Below are positions 11,065 through 20,584 of a DNA stretch of 45,306 bases, piece by piece. Under the pieces are notes generated by a model, which worked only from the letters and a program-made list of their open reading frames with translations, was not told the DNA's origin and did no database searches. How positions within the stretch are numbered: position 1 is the first letter of the stretch; each line of letters opens with the position of its first letter. The position numbers and the translations under genes are program-made. The DNA is taken from positions 1 through 45,306 of the forward strand of contig NTMA01000155.1 in NCBI GenBank assembly GCA_002917075.1, in the 5' to 3' direction. This stretch comes from Hawksworthiomyces lignivorus (Eukaryota; Ascomycota; Sordariomycetes; Ophiostomatales; Ophiostomataceae).

Positions 11065-11840
11065 ATGGCCGGCAACAGGAATTACGATTTTCTCGTAGGT
11101 GTTCCTAGGCTTCTGCAGTCTTTTCCTCAGTAGAAAGATCGCCTTTGTCTGACCGCTGTCTACAGATCAAGCTCCTCCTCATCGGCGACTCTGGCGTAGG
11201 CAAGTCCTGCTGCCTGTTGCGCTTTAGCGAGGACTCGTTCACGCCTAGCTTCATCACGACTATTGGCATCGACTTCAAGATCCGGACCATCGACCTCGAT
11301 GGCAAGCGCGTCAAGCTGCAGATCTGGGATACCGCCGGCCAGGAGCGCTTCCGGACCATCACCACCGCCTACTACCGCGGCGCTATGGGCATTCTCCTAG
11401 TCTACGACGTCACCGACGAGCGGTCGTTTGAGAGTAAGCCTTTCCAGGTGGCGGCAGAGCTGCTCAATCTGTCCTCATTTTGTTCCCTCTCCCTGTTCAG
11501 AACTAACTGTTTCCTAGACATCCGCACATGGTTCTCCAACGTTGAGCAGCACGCCACCGAGGGCGTCAACAAGATCCTGATCGGCAACAAGTGCGACTGG
11601 GAGGAGAAGCGCGTCGTCTCCACCGAGCGCGGCCAGCAGCTAGCCGACGAGCTCGGCATCCCCTTCCTCGAGGTCTCCGCCAAGAGCGGCATCAACATTG
11701 ACAAAGCCTTCTACAGCCTGGCCGCCGACATCAAGGCCCGCATCATTGACACGGCCAAGGCCGAGCAAACGCCCTCGTCTGGCGTCAACGTTTCCGGACA
11801 GGGTGGCGACTCTGGCGGCCTTGGCGGGAAGTGCTGCTAA
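11065..11840 (+). CDS. sec4: Sec4/Rab8-family secretory GTPase
   Basis: Three exons, 11065-11094 (30 nt), 11166-11433 and 11518-11840, giving 206 aa; the introns are 71 and 84 nt with CTGAC and CTAAC branch points. The start ATG has an ideal context (CCACCATGG). All Rab GTPase motifs are intact: P-loop GDSGVGKS (17-24), switch I with Thr in [12 protein letters not shown] (41-52), DTAGQE (65-70), NKCD (123-126) and SAK (153-155). The protein ends in CC, the usual double geranylgeranylation site. [20 protein letters not shown] and [17 protein letters not shown] place it with Sec4/Rab8 rather than Ypt1. Rabs of this type bring post-Golgi vesicles to the exocyst at hyphal tips and septa. The second intron splits the Asn codon of ENIRTW, and splicing restores the family sequence exactly. 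Confidence 0.95.
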
Positions 11841-12527
11841 GAAAGGAGGTCATAAAGGAGAGGCAGAGCACCGAGCCCGAGAATGAAGCCCAAGAGCTGG
11901 GGAGCGAAAAACGTACGTCAGGAAGGCCTAGGCGTTGGTTTTTTATGGAAATGCCCCGCTGTTTTCAATTGTCGAGTGTCTCTGGCTTGGGAGAGCTTGG
12001 GGCGATGGCAACGATAGGATGACAGCAGGGGGGCCTCTCCGGCGCCTTTTTGGGGAGGATCGCTTCTAATTTTGCCAAATAGACGAGAATGACGGATAGG
12101 ACTACAGGACAAAAGAGGTGATGCAGTGGCCGTAATCGAAGCGGTGGGAGGAGAGGAGAGAGCGAAGCTGGAGAGCGTAGATAGAGAAGGGCATGGACTT
12201 GAAAGAATCGGAAGACGGAAAAAGATCAAGAGCAGAATACCTGGGAAAGATACCTGGGGCGGATTATGGAGTTTTGGGATTTGTGCTTTTTTTTTCCTCG
12301 TCTTCTTATGTTTAGCAGTTGTTTTTCTGTTTCCCGTCCCTCTCCATTTTTATTATTTTCTTCAATCTCGACATATAATACAATGTTCCGTAACCTTGTC
12401 GTTTCTCCATAGAAGGCCTGTCTGCTCATATTACAGCGTCTCTATTCATAAATTCCTATCTCCTCCTACAAGTACAGTTCTTTAATGGGTCACAATGTAA
12501 TCCGGTGAGCGGGATGTGCTCTCGCTC
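11841..12527. other. Convergent 3' intergenic region
   Basis: It lies between two converging genes. A T-rich tract (12285-12365) is compatible with 3' processing signals. No gene seen. Confidence 0.4.
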
Positions 12528-14216
12528 TTACCACAGGACAGTTGCGTCGACCAATACCGATCGAGTCTGGTCTGGCGCACCCGACGCCGCGGCCGTCGCT
12601 CTCGCCGCTGTTCGTATCGCGACCGTCCGTCGGTGCCACCCACGCACGAATCGGCGGGCCTCGACAGCGTCTGCAAATGCCACCACGAACCGCACGAACC
12701 GTGCGTCCTCATTCATCTGGTCCGTCTTGGCGCGCAGCTCGGGGATGCGTCCTGTCCATACCGCCGACGGGGAAGGCCTAGAAGGGGCCGTGCGCAGCTG
12801 GCTGCCCAGCCGTCCGCCTTGGTCGTTCTGTCTGGCGCCGTCGCCGCTCGCCGTTTGGCTGCCAGCCTCCCGCAGCAGCCGCTTCTGCTCGGCGGCCAGC
12901 CACGGCACCGGCACCACGCCGTTCAGGCCGTCCGACACGGCCCACGGCAGATTGCGAGCTGTGCCGTCGGCTTCGATGAGTCGCCGCAGGTCGGCAATAG
13001 TTACGCCATTGCTGTGGCTGCTGCCGCTGCCTGCACCGTCTTCCAGCACCACCAGCACCTTGGTTGTGGCGTCGGCGGCGGCGGCGTCGTCGTAGTCGCC
13101 CTCGTCACCGAATAGGGCTGCACCGCCCTCTCCGTCTCTGCTTCGTCCCTGGCTCGCTGGCATCTGCATGGCCAGGTCCAGCCGCGCCGTCGGCGCCACG
13201 AGGGTGAAGCGGCGCAGGGCATCCGCCTCCTCCTCCGTGGGCCCGCTGCTCCCGCGTTTGCGCAGTCGGTAGTCTCCTTCGTCCTGTGCAAGGGGCCCGC
13301 CTCTCTGCCGCTGCCGCCGCCCTCCCGCCGTCGCCGCTGTCGCCGCCGCAGAAGACGAGGGCGACGACGCTGGCGGCGGCTGCAGCTGGCGCACCGCCCG
13401 CGATGCCAGATGGTGCAGCTCGCGCGCCTCCTGGGCGTAGGCGAGAGCGCCGCCCGGCGAGCCAAAGTAGAGGAAGTAGCGGCCGCGCGGCGCGAGCGTG
13501 GCCGGGTCGCGGTCCTGCGCCACCCGGTATAGGCCGCCGCGGCCGGCGGCCCAGCCGTCAATGGCGGCCGTGTTCTCTGCTGCCGTTCCTGCCGCCGCTA
13601 CCCGCGGCGCTATGCGGAAGAAGTCGCTGGGCAAGAGCGACGCGGTCGTCCCGGACAGGACGAGCAAGGTCGGCTCTCGTCGCGACCGACCACCCGCACT
13701 CTGCGGGCCCCCTTCTTGCGCTGTACCTTCCGCCTTGACGTCGCCCTCGCTCTGGAGCCACTGGCGGACCTCGTCGGGGACGTCCCGCAGGTCGCTGTCC
13801 AAGTCATCCAGAGCGGCGGCGTTGGAGGTCACCTCAGAGGCCGCGCCGGGGCGGCCGCCCATCTTGCTCTCGCCTACCTGCTGGCTGCGTCCTGCCTCGT
13901 TTGGAAACAGTTCCGCAAAGATGGACGGCTTAGCTTGTGCGGACCCGCCTTGCTCTGTCAGCCGCTCGGCCGCTGCCGCGTCCGGAGGCCCTTCGCCTTG
14001 TTTCACGCCCCCAATCTTGCTGTCATCTCCGCTATCTCTTTGGAAGCGCGGTGTCGTTTGACTCGCCAATAACCGTCTCGGCGCATCGTTTGATAGCGCT
14101 AGACATGGTAATTTTTTAGCCGTAGACCTGGCTGCTGGCCCTGGCCTCGCAAGTGCTGCTGACAGCTGCAGCGGCCTTGTTAGCAACTTATGCGCTAGCC
14201 GTCGCCGAAGAGGCAT
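12528..14216 (-). CDS. Unrecognised protein, probably mitochondrial
   Basis: One uninterrupted frame of 562 aa starting at a genuine ATG. The first 40 residues (MPLRRRLAHKLLTRPLQLSA and on) are rich in Arg, Leu, Ala and Ser with no acidic residue, a strong mitochondrial presequence pattern. Residues about 90-180 and 280-400 are low complexity. Two better-ordered blocks are seen: near 183-275 (TLLVLSGTTASLLPSDFFRI, then GRYFLYFGSPGGALAYAQEA), and the C-terminal region ending RFVVAFADAVEARRFVRGWH. Their beta/alpha pattern resembles RNA-recognition-motif halves, so a mitochondrial RNA-binding role is possible but only an inference. The stop overlaps a good donor (TG|GTAAGA); splicing to TTGTAG about 60 nt on would add only two residues. 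Third positions are extremely GC-rich. Confidence 0.8.
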   Translation of the reverse strand: MPLRRRLAHKLLTRPLQLSAALARPGPAARSTAKKLPCLALSNDAPRRLLASQTTPRFQRDSGDDSKIGGVKQGEGPPDAAAAERLTEQGGSAQAKPSIFAELFPNEAGRSQQVGESKMGGRPGAASEVTSNAAALDDLDSDLRDVPDEVRQWLQSEGDVKAEGTAQEGGPQSAGGRSRREPTLLVLSGTTASLLPSDFFRIAPRVAAAGTAAENTAAIDGWAAGRGGLYRVAQDRDPATLAPRGRYFLYFGSPGGALAYAQEARELHHLASRAVRQLQPPPASSPSSSAAATAATAGGRRQRQRGGPLAQDEGDYRLRKRGSSGPTEEEADALRRFTLVAPTARLDLAMQMPASQGRSRDGEGGAALFGDEGDYDDAAAADATTKVLVVLEDGAGSGSSHSNGVTIADLRRLIEADGTARNLPWAVSDGLNGVVPVPWLAAEQKRLLREAGSQTASGDGARQNDQGGRLGSQLRTAPSRPSPSAVWTGRIPELRAKTDQMNEDARFVRFVVAFADAVEARRFVRGWHRRTVAIRTAARATAAASGAPDQTRSVLVDATVLW

Positions 14217-14686
14217 CAGGAGAAAGCCGGTAGCACACCGTGCTCATTTGAATTTAATATGGAGTTGTATAAAGTGAAAGGTCAAATTTAAACGAATGTT
14301 TAGTACGTTGCGTGTGTTGTTTAGGCTCTGGTCTCAATAGATGTAAGTTCTGGCCTCTGAAGCGGGCATTCAAAAAAATCGAGTTTGCCTAATTTGGTCT
14401 AGCGTATTATGTATATAAAATTTTGGCAAGAGCTTTCAATATCTCTAACTTCGGAGGCCATCAGGTTCGCAGTTTCCTTTTCAAAGATAGGCGAAGGAAC
14501 TCTATTTTACTTCCTTCTGTCGTTTCTTTCTGTGTCTTCTTCTTTATTTTTTTTTTTTTTGGATTCTTCTATTGTTTATTCTTTTGTTTTCTTCCTTCTC
14601 TCTGCGCTATTTTCTTTCATCATCCCTGTATTTCTCTTCTCCCCCACTACCTCTTTTCTTTCACCATCTCTGTATTTCTCGTTACG
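14217..14686. promoter_or_regulatory. Divergent promoter between the mitochondrial-like gene and the AAA ATPase
   Basis: A 470-bp spacer between two start codons pointing away from each other. AT-rich sequence lies at 14240-14420, and a long pyrimidine tract (14500-14680, including a run of T) directly precedes the AAA ATPase start, as in many strongly used fungal promoters and leaders. The frame through this tract stays open but encodes only Phe/Leu/Ser and is taken as untranslated. Confidence 0.5.
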
Positions 14687-17128
14687 ATGTCAAATGCTAT
14701 TCAAGTCAGCCTGACCACGCTGTCTAATGAGCCGGCTGCCAAAGCATCCTGCCGGATCGTCGTCAGCAAGGAAAACTATATATCTTTGACTGGCGGGCTT
14801 GAAAATGGTCGATTGTGCGTCGTCGAAAGATCTACTGGCGAGGACGATTCCCCGCGGCGGGAGGGAATTCTATGGTACACGAATGAAAATCTGAAGAAGA
14901 GCATCGCTCGGTCTTCCAAGGCCTTTCTAGAAATCCTCGGCTCACCTAGTGCAAGCTCGCGGTGGCGAATCAGCATTCCAGATGGAGGTAGTGAAGCGCC
15001 AGAGGCAGCCTTGGTTCTTATAGAGGATATTACCGACCGTCAAGGAGTAGACCCTCTCTCTACTAATTCGAGTGAGAGCCCTTACTGGATTGACCTCGTG
15101 GAGAACCAGCTGGACCTAGCCGAGGTGGTGTATCCTGGAATGCTGATCCGTGACGTGTACCGGAAGCGGGTCAGGCGGGCGTTTCGTGTGACAAAGGTGG
15201 ATTCTCGGACAGACAATGTTGCTCGCTTCGTAGTCGACAAGACCCAAGTTCGCATTGGCAATGCTGCGGATGTGGTTCCAGATACAGACGCGGGTGCGGG
15301 TAAAGATACGAAGTTGTCGGTAGCAAGTAAGTCTCTGCCGCTCAGATTGGCAGCCAAGTCGCCAGAAGCATCGCAAGCCAAACAAACCACAACGGACAAA
15401 CCTGTACTTGGCCCACCGACAGGGCCACCTCAGTTGAACCAGGTGGAAGGTATGGAGCGCGCAATACTTGAGCTAAACAGATTTTTCTTCCGCTTTGATC
15501 CCTCTGTACCACCTATGAGGATGATCAAGTCAAGTGCTATTGTCCTGGAAGGCGAAATCGGCACCGGCAAGACAAAACTCTTAGACCTTGTGGCCGCTGC
15601 CGGTTGGGGCACCGTGTACCACATCCGTCCAAATGACAAGCTCTCCTCAATCCATGAAACATTTCAGAAGGCATTCGAGCAGCAGCCGAGTATCGTTATG
15701 CTGGACAATATCCATAGGCTCCTCATCCAGGAACGCAGTAACCACCTCGCCGTTGTCCAGGCGCTGTGTGAATTTCTCGATAAAGCAGCTGGAGTGTCAG
15801 ATACTGCTCTGCCGACCCAATCCTCACAACAAGGTGACCAGCTACTGCAGTCGCCGAAGGCATCTCAGTTGATCGTCCTTGCCACATGCCTCGATTATCA
15901 AAAGGACATCCCGGTCGAGCTGCGTGACCCGGGACGGCTAGATGGCGTGATCTCTATCCCTTTTCCTGATCCTGCCGCCCGCCGGGCAATTATACGCTCC
16001 TTTGGCTTACCGCTTCAGCCAGAGACAGCTGAGGCTATGATTCTCTACTGGAGTCTGCAAACCCATGCATTTAATGGCAAAGACCTACACCGCTTGTGCA
16101 GCAGAGCTCATGATACAGGGCTATCCAAGCGGCTGCATCAGCCGCAACAGCAGAAGCAGCAGCAACAACAACGCCAAGAGAATAGCGACGACAGCCAGAA
16201 GGCACCGCCGATACCGCCTCCTTTTTTCCTGACAGACGAGGATTTCAAGGAGGCGCGGACGCATGTGGTCCCCACCCGCATGGATGGCGTCAACATCAAG
16301 CCGCAGCCAATCCACTGGCATGACATTCACGGACAATCACAGCTCGTCAATGCACTACAGCGGGCCGTGAACATGACCAACGAGCCTGAGCGGTACATTG
16401 GCCATATAAAGCCGTTCCCGCGCGGCTTCCTGCTGTACGGCCCGCCGGGCTGCTCCAAGACTATGGCGGCACAGGCGCTGGCTACTGAGAGCGGCCTGAA
16501 CTACTTCTCTGTCAAGGGCGGCGAGCTGCTGAACCAATACGTAGGCGAGACGGAGCGTGGTGTACGTAACTTGTTCGCCCGGGCCAAGCGGGCGGCGCCG
16601 GCGGTTATCTTCCTGGACGAGATTGACGCACTGGGCGGGCGGCGGGCCGACTTCGGCGACAAGAGCGCTTCGTCTGGCCGGGGACCCCAGATGGTCCCCG
16701 CACTGCTGTCCGAAATGGACGGCTTCGAGCCCCTCAACAAGGTCCTCGTAGTGGCCGCAACCAACCGGCCCGAAGCTCTCGACCCAGCATTGTTGCGCAT
16801 GGGCCGCTTTGATAGCCACTTCTACGTGCCACCGCCCGACAAAGTAGCACGGCGGGCGATCATCGAGGGATGGGCGCGGGACATGAAGGTCGATCCGGAC
16901 GACTTCGATCTGGATCGGCTGGCGCAGCAGACCGAGCAGTACTCAGGCGCCGAAATCCTGGGCATTTGCCAAAAGGCGAGTTCTCTAGCCTTTGAGGCGT
17001 TTGAGGCCGGCCGAGGCCCCGAGCTGATCAACACGGCGGCGTTCGAGGACGTGATCAATAAGACATCGCGGACCATTACGGAGGCTATGCTAAGCCACTT
17101 TAAAAACTGGTCGCCATCTTTCCACTAG
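14687..17128 (+). CDS. AFG2/Drg1-type double AAA ATPase with degenerate D1
   Basis: Single exon, 813 aa, start chosen at MSNAIQVSLTTLS after the pyrimidine tract. Residues 1-100 resemble the CDC48-type N domain of AFG2 proteins. Two AAA modules follow. D1 (about 255-480) has Walker A GEIGTGKT (289-296), but its Walker B ends LDN (339-341), with Asn in place of the catalytic Glu. D2 (about 545-800) is complete: GPPGCSKT (585-592), IFLDEID (D644, E645), sensor ATNRP and RMGRFD. GPPGCSKT with ATESGLNYFSVKG is characteristic of AFG2/SPATA5. A Gln-rich linker (about 485-500) separates the modules. Yeast Afg2/Drg1 releases Rlp24 from cytoplasmic pre-60S ribosomes, starting cytoplasmic maturation. 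A less likely alternative is another CDC48-family paralogue. ATP hydrolysis in D1 is probably impaired (inference). Confidence 0.82.
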   Translation: MSNAIQVSLTTLSNEPAAKASCRIVVSKENYISLTGGLENGRLCVVERSTGEDDSPRREGILWYTNENLKKSIARSSKAFLEILGSPSASSRWRISIPDGGSEAPEAALVLIEDITDRQGVDPLSTNSSESPYWIDLVENQLDLAEVVYPGMLIRDVYRKRVRRAFRVTKVDSRTDNVARFVVDKTQVRIGNAADVVPDTDAGAGKDTKLSVASKSLPLRLAAKSPEASQAKQTTTDKPVLGPPTGPPQLNQVEGMERAILELNRFFFRFDPSVPPMRMIKSSAIVLEGEIGTGKTKLLDLVAAAGWGTVYHIRPNDKLSSIHETFQKAFEQQPSIVMLDNIHRLLIQERSNHLAVVQALCEFLDKAAGVSDTALPTQSSQQGDQLLQSPKASQLIVLATCLDYQKDIPVELRDPGRLDGVISIPFPDPAARRAIIRSFGLPLQPETAEAMILYWSLQTHAFNGKDLHRLCSRAHDTGLSKRLHQPQQQKQQQQQRQENSDDSQKAPPIPPPFFLTDEDFKEARTHVVPTRMDGVNIKPQPIHWHDIHGQSQLVNALQRAVNMTNEPERYIGHIKPFPRGFLLYGPPGCSKTMAAQALATESGLNYFSVKGGELLNQYVGETERGVRNLFARAKRAAPAVIFLDEIDALGGRRADFGDKSASSGRGPQMVPALLSEMDGFEPLNKVLVVAATNRPEALDPALLRMGRFDSHFYVPPPDKVARRAIIEGWARDMKVDPDDFDLDRLAQQTEQYSGAEILGICQKASSLAFEAFEAGRGPELINTAAFEDVINKTSRTITEAMLSHFKNWSPSFH
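16145..16177 (+). repeat. CAG/CAA microsatellite encoding Gln
   Basis: A mixed CAA/CAG run inside the AAA ATPase gene encodes a Gln-rich linker between the two ATPase modules. It is in frame and presumably tolerated as a flexible spacer. Confidence 0.75.
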
Positions 17129-17554
17129 TCGTACTGAGCTGTGGTTGTCTGGTTAGTTAGGTTAAGTCGAGGAGTCTGCCGGCCTCGCTCCCAGTATTCC
17201 GTTCTGGTTTCTCTTTTACTTCACGTCTCTTTTACGATATCCGTTATCCCAAATGCGTTGTATTTGATTTCACGTCTCTTATGATATCCGTTAGACCAAA
17301 GCCATTTTTATTAATTATGCTTTTTTTTACGTCATTACCGACAAGACCGTTTATTATTCTACGTCTTTTATTGAATAAGGGAGACCTTGTCCCTCAAATA
17401 AATCAGCATTATGGCGGACTATCTCATAATAATGCCCTTCCTTCCTCCGCTCTTTTGCCTTTCTTCATATCCCCGTAAACGTGGTTTGTAAGTAAAGATC
17501 CGTAGCAAACACTTTTGAATGGTCCATTTTCCACGCCTTTCCCGATTTTTCACC
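17129..17554. other. Convergent 3' intergenic region
   Basis: It separates the AAA ATPase and alg5 gene ends. The word TTTCACGTCTCTTTTACGATATCCGTTA-like occurs twice in imperfect form (about 17218-17248 and 17268-17295), a short local duplication. No gene seen. Confidence 0.45.
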
Positions 17555-18949
17555 CTATGTCAGCCGCCGCCGGTACACCCCCATCATCCAACTAGCGCGC
17601 AGCACGGTCAGGCCGATAGCCATGCGGATACTGTCTTGGACGAGGTTCATCTTGCTGCCATCGACCTCGTGCCAGCCCACGGGCACCTCGGCGACCTTGA
17701 TGCCCGGACTTGTGCCGATAACGGTGCCGTCGGGGGCGACGACGGGCGCACCGGGGGCGGACTCGGCCAGCATGAGCATCTCAATGTCAAAGATCCAGCC
17801 CTCGGTGTGCATGTAAGGGACGATATGGGGCAGGCTGGCGCGGCTGAAGAGCTTGAAGCCGCACTGGGTGTCGCGGAGGCGCGACGTGGCGGGCGGCGTC
17901 AGGATGGTCAGCACAAAGTGGAAACCGCGCATGAGGAAGTTGCGCAGCGCGGACCGCTGCACCACGGCGGCGCTACCGACGAGGTTGGCGCGGCTGCCGA
18001 TGGCGACGCCGCGGTCGGCGGCGTCGACGACGACGTCGAGGCCGGCCAGCAGGCGGTCGAGGTCGGCGAAGCGCGACGCGCCGTCGGCGTCGGCAAAGGC
18101 GACGTAGGCGCCGCGGGCGTGGCGGAAGCCGTGGGTGACGCCGCCGCCCTTGCCGCGGTTCTTGGCCAGCGTCACTACGCGCAGCACGTCGTGCAGGCCG
18201 CGCTCCCGCGCAAACTCGAGCGCCACCTCGACCGTGCGGTCGCGGCTGGCGTCGTTGATGATGATGATCTCGTAGCCCGCCGGCAGCGGCGGCAGCACCT
18301 CGGCCAGCTCTTCGCCACCGCCGGCGGCCCCGCCGTCTAGCAGCGCCGCCGAGGCCGCCTTGCGCCGCTTCGGCGTCGTGGGCCTCCGCTGCTGCTCGGC
18401 CTCCGCAGGGGGTGCCAGGCCGCCGCCGTCGCCTCGATGCAGCGCCGGCTTCGGCCGGCCGAAGCGCTTGTCGCAGTACTCCACCATCTCCTCTAGCGCC
18501 GGCAGAATGCGCAGCTCCTCGTTGTATGCGGGCACGACGATGGTCAGGCCCACCTCGGCCGGCTCGATCGCGTTGAGGTCGTAGGACACGCTCAGGTCCT
18601 CGTCTTCGTCGTCGTCTTTCTTCATCTTGGTCGTGGTCTTGGTCTTGGTCTTGTCGTTGTCTTTGTCGTTGGCGGCGGCCAGGTGCCGCTCCGCTAGCCA
18701 CCTATCGTACCAGCAGGGGAGCTGGCGCGAGACCGTGCCGCCATTGGGATCGGTCGTCAGGTAGGTCTTTTCAGATGGGAAGGGAAGGCGCGGTTTCGGT
18801 GCGATATAGCAGAGGAGGAGATAGATGGCGCCGATGCCGAGGGCGACGAGAGCAACAAAGCCCAGGAGGAGCACCAGCGGCGGCGTTGCGCAGAGCGTAT
18901 TGATGGCGGCGCCAAGCAGCTCGGGCAGCCAACGAAAGACAGCCGCCAT
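17555..18949 (-). CDS. alg5: Dolichyl-phosphate beta-glucosyltransferase (ALG5)
   Basis: Single exon, 464 aa. A membrane anchor lies at about 24-47, near the N-terminus, followed by a GT-A glycosyltransferase family 2 domain. Diagnostic motifs are VVPAYNE (138-144), INDASRDRT (231-239), KNRGKGGGV (263-271), the metal-binding DADGASRF (287-294), RDTQCGFKLF (359-368), EGWIFDIEML (383-392) and VPVGWHEVDGSKM (422-434). The enzyme moves glucose from UDP-glucose to dolichyl phosphate on the cytosolic face of the ER, supplying the glucose donor for N-glycan precursor completion. Two low-complexity insertions set it apart from the shorter yeast enzyme (334 aa): a Lys/Asp/Thr-rich one (about 92-118) and an Ala/Gly/Pro-rich one (about 168-222) between VVPAYNE and INDAS. 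Third positions are very GC-rich. Confidence 0.95.
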   Translation of the reverse strand: MAAVFRWLPELLGAAINTLCATPPLVLLLGFVALVALGIGAIYLLLCYIAPKPRLPFPSEKTYLTTDPNGGTVSRQLPCWYDRWLAERHLAAANDKDNDKTKTKTTTKMKKDDDEDEDLSVSYDLNAIEPAEVGLTIVVPAYNEELRILPALEEMVEYCDKRFGRPKPALHRGDGGGLAPPAEAEQQRRPTTPKRRKAASAALLDGGAAGGGEELAEVLPPLPAGYEIIIINDASRDRTVEVALEFARERGLHDVLRVVTLAKNRGKGGGVTHGFRHARGAYVAFADADGASRFADLDRLLAGLDVVVDAADRGVAIGSRANLVGSAAVVQRSALRNFLMRGFHFVLTILTPPATSRLRDTQCGFKLFSRASLPHIVPYMHTEGWIFDIEMLMLAESAPGAPVVAPDGTVIGTSPGIKVAEVPVGWHEVDGSKMNLVQDSIRMAIGLTVLRASWMMGVYRRRLT

Positions 18950-20028
18950 GGCTGATTGTTCGCTTCTCCGCTCTTTGATTCAGTTTCTTGCTAGTTTCCT
19001 TTCTCGTGGCCTTTTCCTCTCTTCTCGCCTCCAGATCTCAAGATACGTCTCAGCTGCTGCTCAACAGCTGCTATGCATCTCGGGGAGAGAGGTGGAGGGA
19101 GGGGAAGAAAGGGAGAGACACAAAAGAAGTAAAGAAAATGACAAGGACTTGAATAGGCAAGGAATCTTTGTTTCTCTTTTCTTTTTTAAAAAAAGGTGCC
19201 GTCATAAGTAAATAGATGTGACCTGGCTTTGCGACGGTGCTGGCCTTAATAGCTTCTCCCTGTCTGGCCTGTAAGCGAGTTTGAGCAAGGTGGCAGCTTC
19301 GAATTCTGTTAATTTTAATTCGAGCTTATTATTGCTGTATACGAACCCACGTATGCAGTACCCACACGTTTATCTACGAGGCGCTGCGGGACATAGCCCC
19401 TGCCGATCCCCCACTAGCTTTACCTGCATTGTGCTAAGACACTTTGTTTCTAGGGAAGCCCAAGGCTGAAATTTCTATTATTAAGTACGCTGATATGGTC
19501 AGCTGAGAACATGTAAAGATCTGGAGCACTTCACTAATACATAGATTGCAGCAAGGGCTGAGGTCTTCAGTACTTTCATTGTTGCCATACTTAATGAACT
19601 TAAAATCTTGGCCCTGTTCTTTTACGCTAGGAATATCCATTTTTCATATTACTCTTTAGAACAACGAGAACTAGAAGAAAAGGATGGGCTAAGCGATGCA
19701 GTTGATGGTGTGCTTGTCATCGAGCATTGCTCATCTCTTCGGCGAAGAGTTTCACAGCAGCAAAAGCAAGGGTGCAGATATGAAATTAACGAAACTTCTG
19801 GGTGGTGGCGTTGCCAGTCGTCCATGCGCCTCTCTCTGAAAAGCGGCGTGTAGAGCTCCCTCCCAGTTGTATTTGCTTTTATCTATCTTTTTGCGCGAGC
19901 TAGTATGCAGTAGATAGCAGCCCACGGCAAGTCTCTAGGAATCTGTAAATTCCGGCCCCTTTCCACTAGAAATCGTGTCGTCTAAATATCAACCCATACA
20001 GATTTCCATGCATAGTTGTGTGCGCCAC
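18950..20028. other. Upstream region of alg5 and 3' flank of SNU13
   Basis: About 1.1 kb with no gene supported. The sequence next to alg5 (18950-19200) is purine/pyrimidine-skewed, as expected for a leader, and contains a T/A run at 19180-19195. Confidence 0.4.
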
Positions 20029-20584
20029 TTAGATGGCCAGGCGCTCAACCTTGTCCTTGAGCGCCTTGATGGGGCCAGCCAGGTCGCTAGCCTCGTTGGT
20101 GTTGATGCTGGCGGCGATAACGGCACGGCTCACACCGCAGGCGCGGCCGAGTTGCACCTTGCTGGGCACAAAAACGTAAGGGGTGTTCTTGTCCTCGCAC
20201 AGCAGGGGGATGTGCAGAAGGATGGCGAGGGGGTTGGCATCGGCGGCGAGGATGGCAATCTCGCAAGTGTTGCGGTTAAGAGCCTTGGTGACTGAGAAGC
20301 AGGGCATGGTTGTTAGAATGAAAAAAAATATACTCTCTGAAACTAGGAGGACACCAAGAGAAAGAAAAAGAAACTCACCCTCGTTGGCGCCCTTCTTGGC
20401 TTGGCGGAAATGAGTGGCGGACTGCAGCAGATCCAGAATCTCCTGGGTCAGAGCAGGGTCGGCCAGAGGCCAAGCTGTTCAAAAGGTAATTAGCACAAAA
20501 TATCGAGACACGACGCAAGACACCCAGATATTCGACAAGTAGTTGGCCCAACATACCAGCAGATTCCTTGTTGTTTCCAGACAT
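20029..20584 (-). CDS. snu13: Snu13, L7Ae-family box C/D and U4 snRNP protein
   Basis: Three exons, 20584-20557 (28 nt), 20474-20379 and 20291-20029, giving 128 aa; the introns are 82 and 87 nt, the second with a CTAAC branch. Protein starts MSGNNKESAAWPLADPALTQ. Family hallmarks are QAKKGANEVTKALNR, EIAILAADANPLAILLHIPL, LCEDKNTPYVFVPSK and LGRACGVSRAVIAASI; the length matches yeast Snu13 and human 15.5K. The protein binds kink-turn RNA in box C/D snoRNAs and in the U4 5' stem-loop, so it serves both rRNA modification and pre-mRNA splicing. An ATG that opens a longer frame across the exon 2/exon 3 boundary (20307) lies in the intron and is not the start. Residues ALNRNTCE differ slightly from the more usual TLNRGISE, but the RNA-binding core is intact. 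Confidence 0.95.

Noticed and set aside
14423..14686. 88-residue N-terminal extension of the AAA ATPase
   Set aside because: It begins at TTG and translates a pyrimidine tract; the ATG at 14687 begins the conserved region.
17519..18340. 273-codon plus-strand frame
   Set aside because: It is an antisense shadow of alg5 with the same GC3-driven composition.
17973..18701. 242-codon minus-strand frame
   Set aside because: It overlaps alg5 in another frame, is dominated by Arg/Gly, and is not a plausible protein.
20292..20307. ATG within the snu13 locus giving MPCFSVTKAL
   Set aside because: It is in the second intron; the spliced three-exon model restores the full Snu13 N-terminus.
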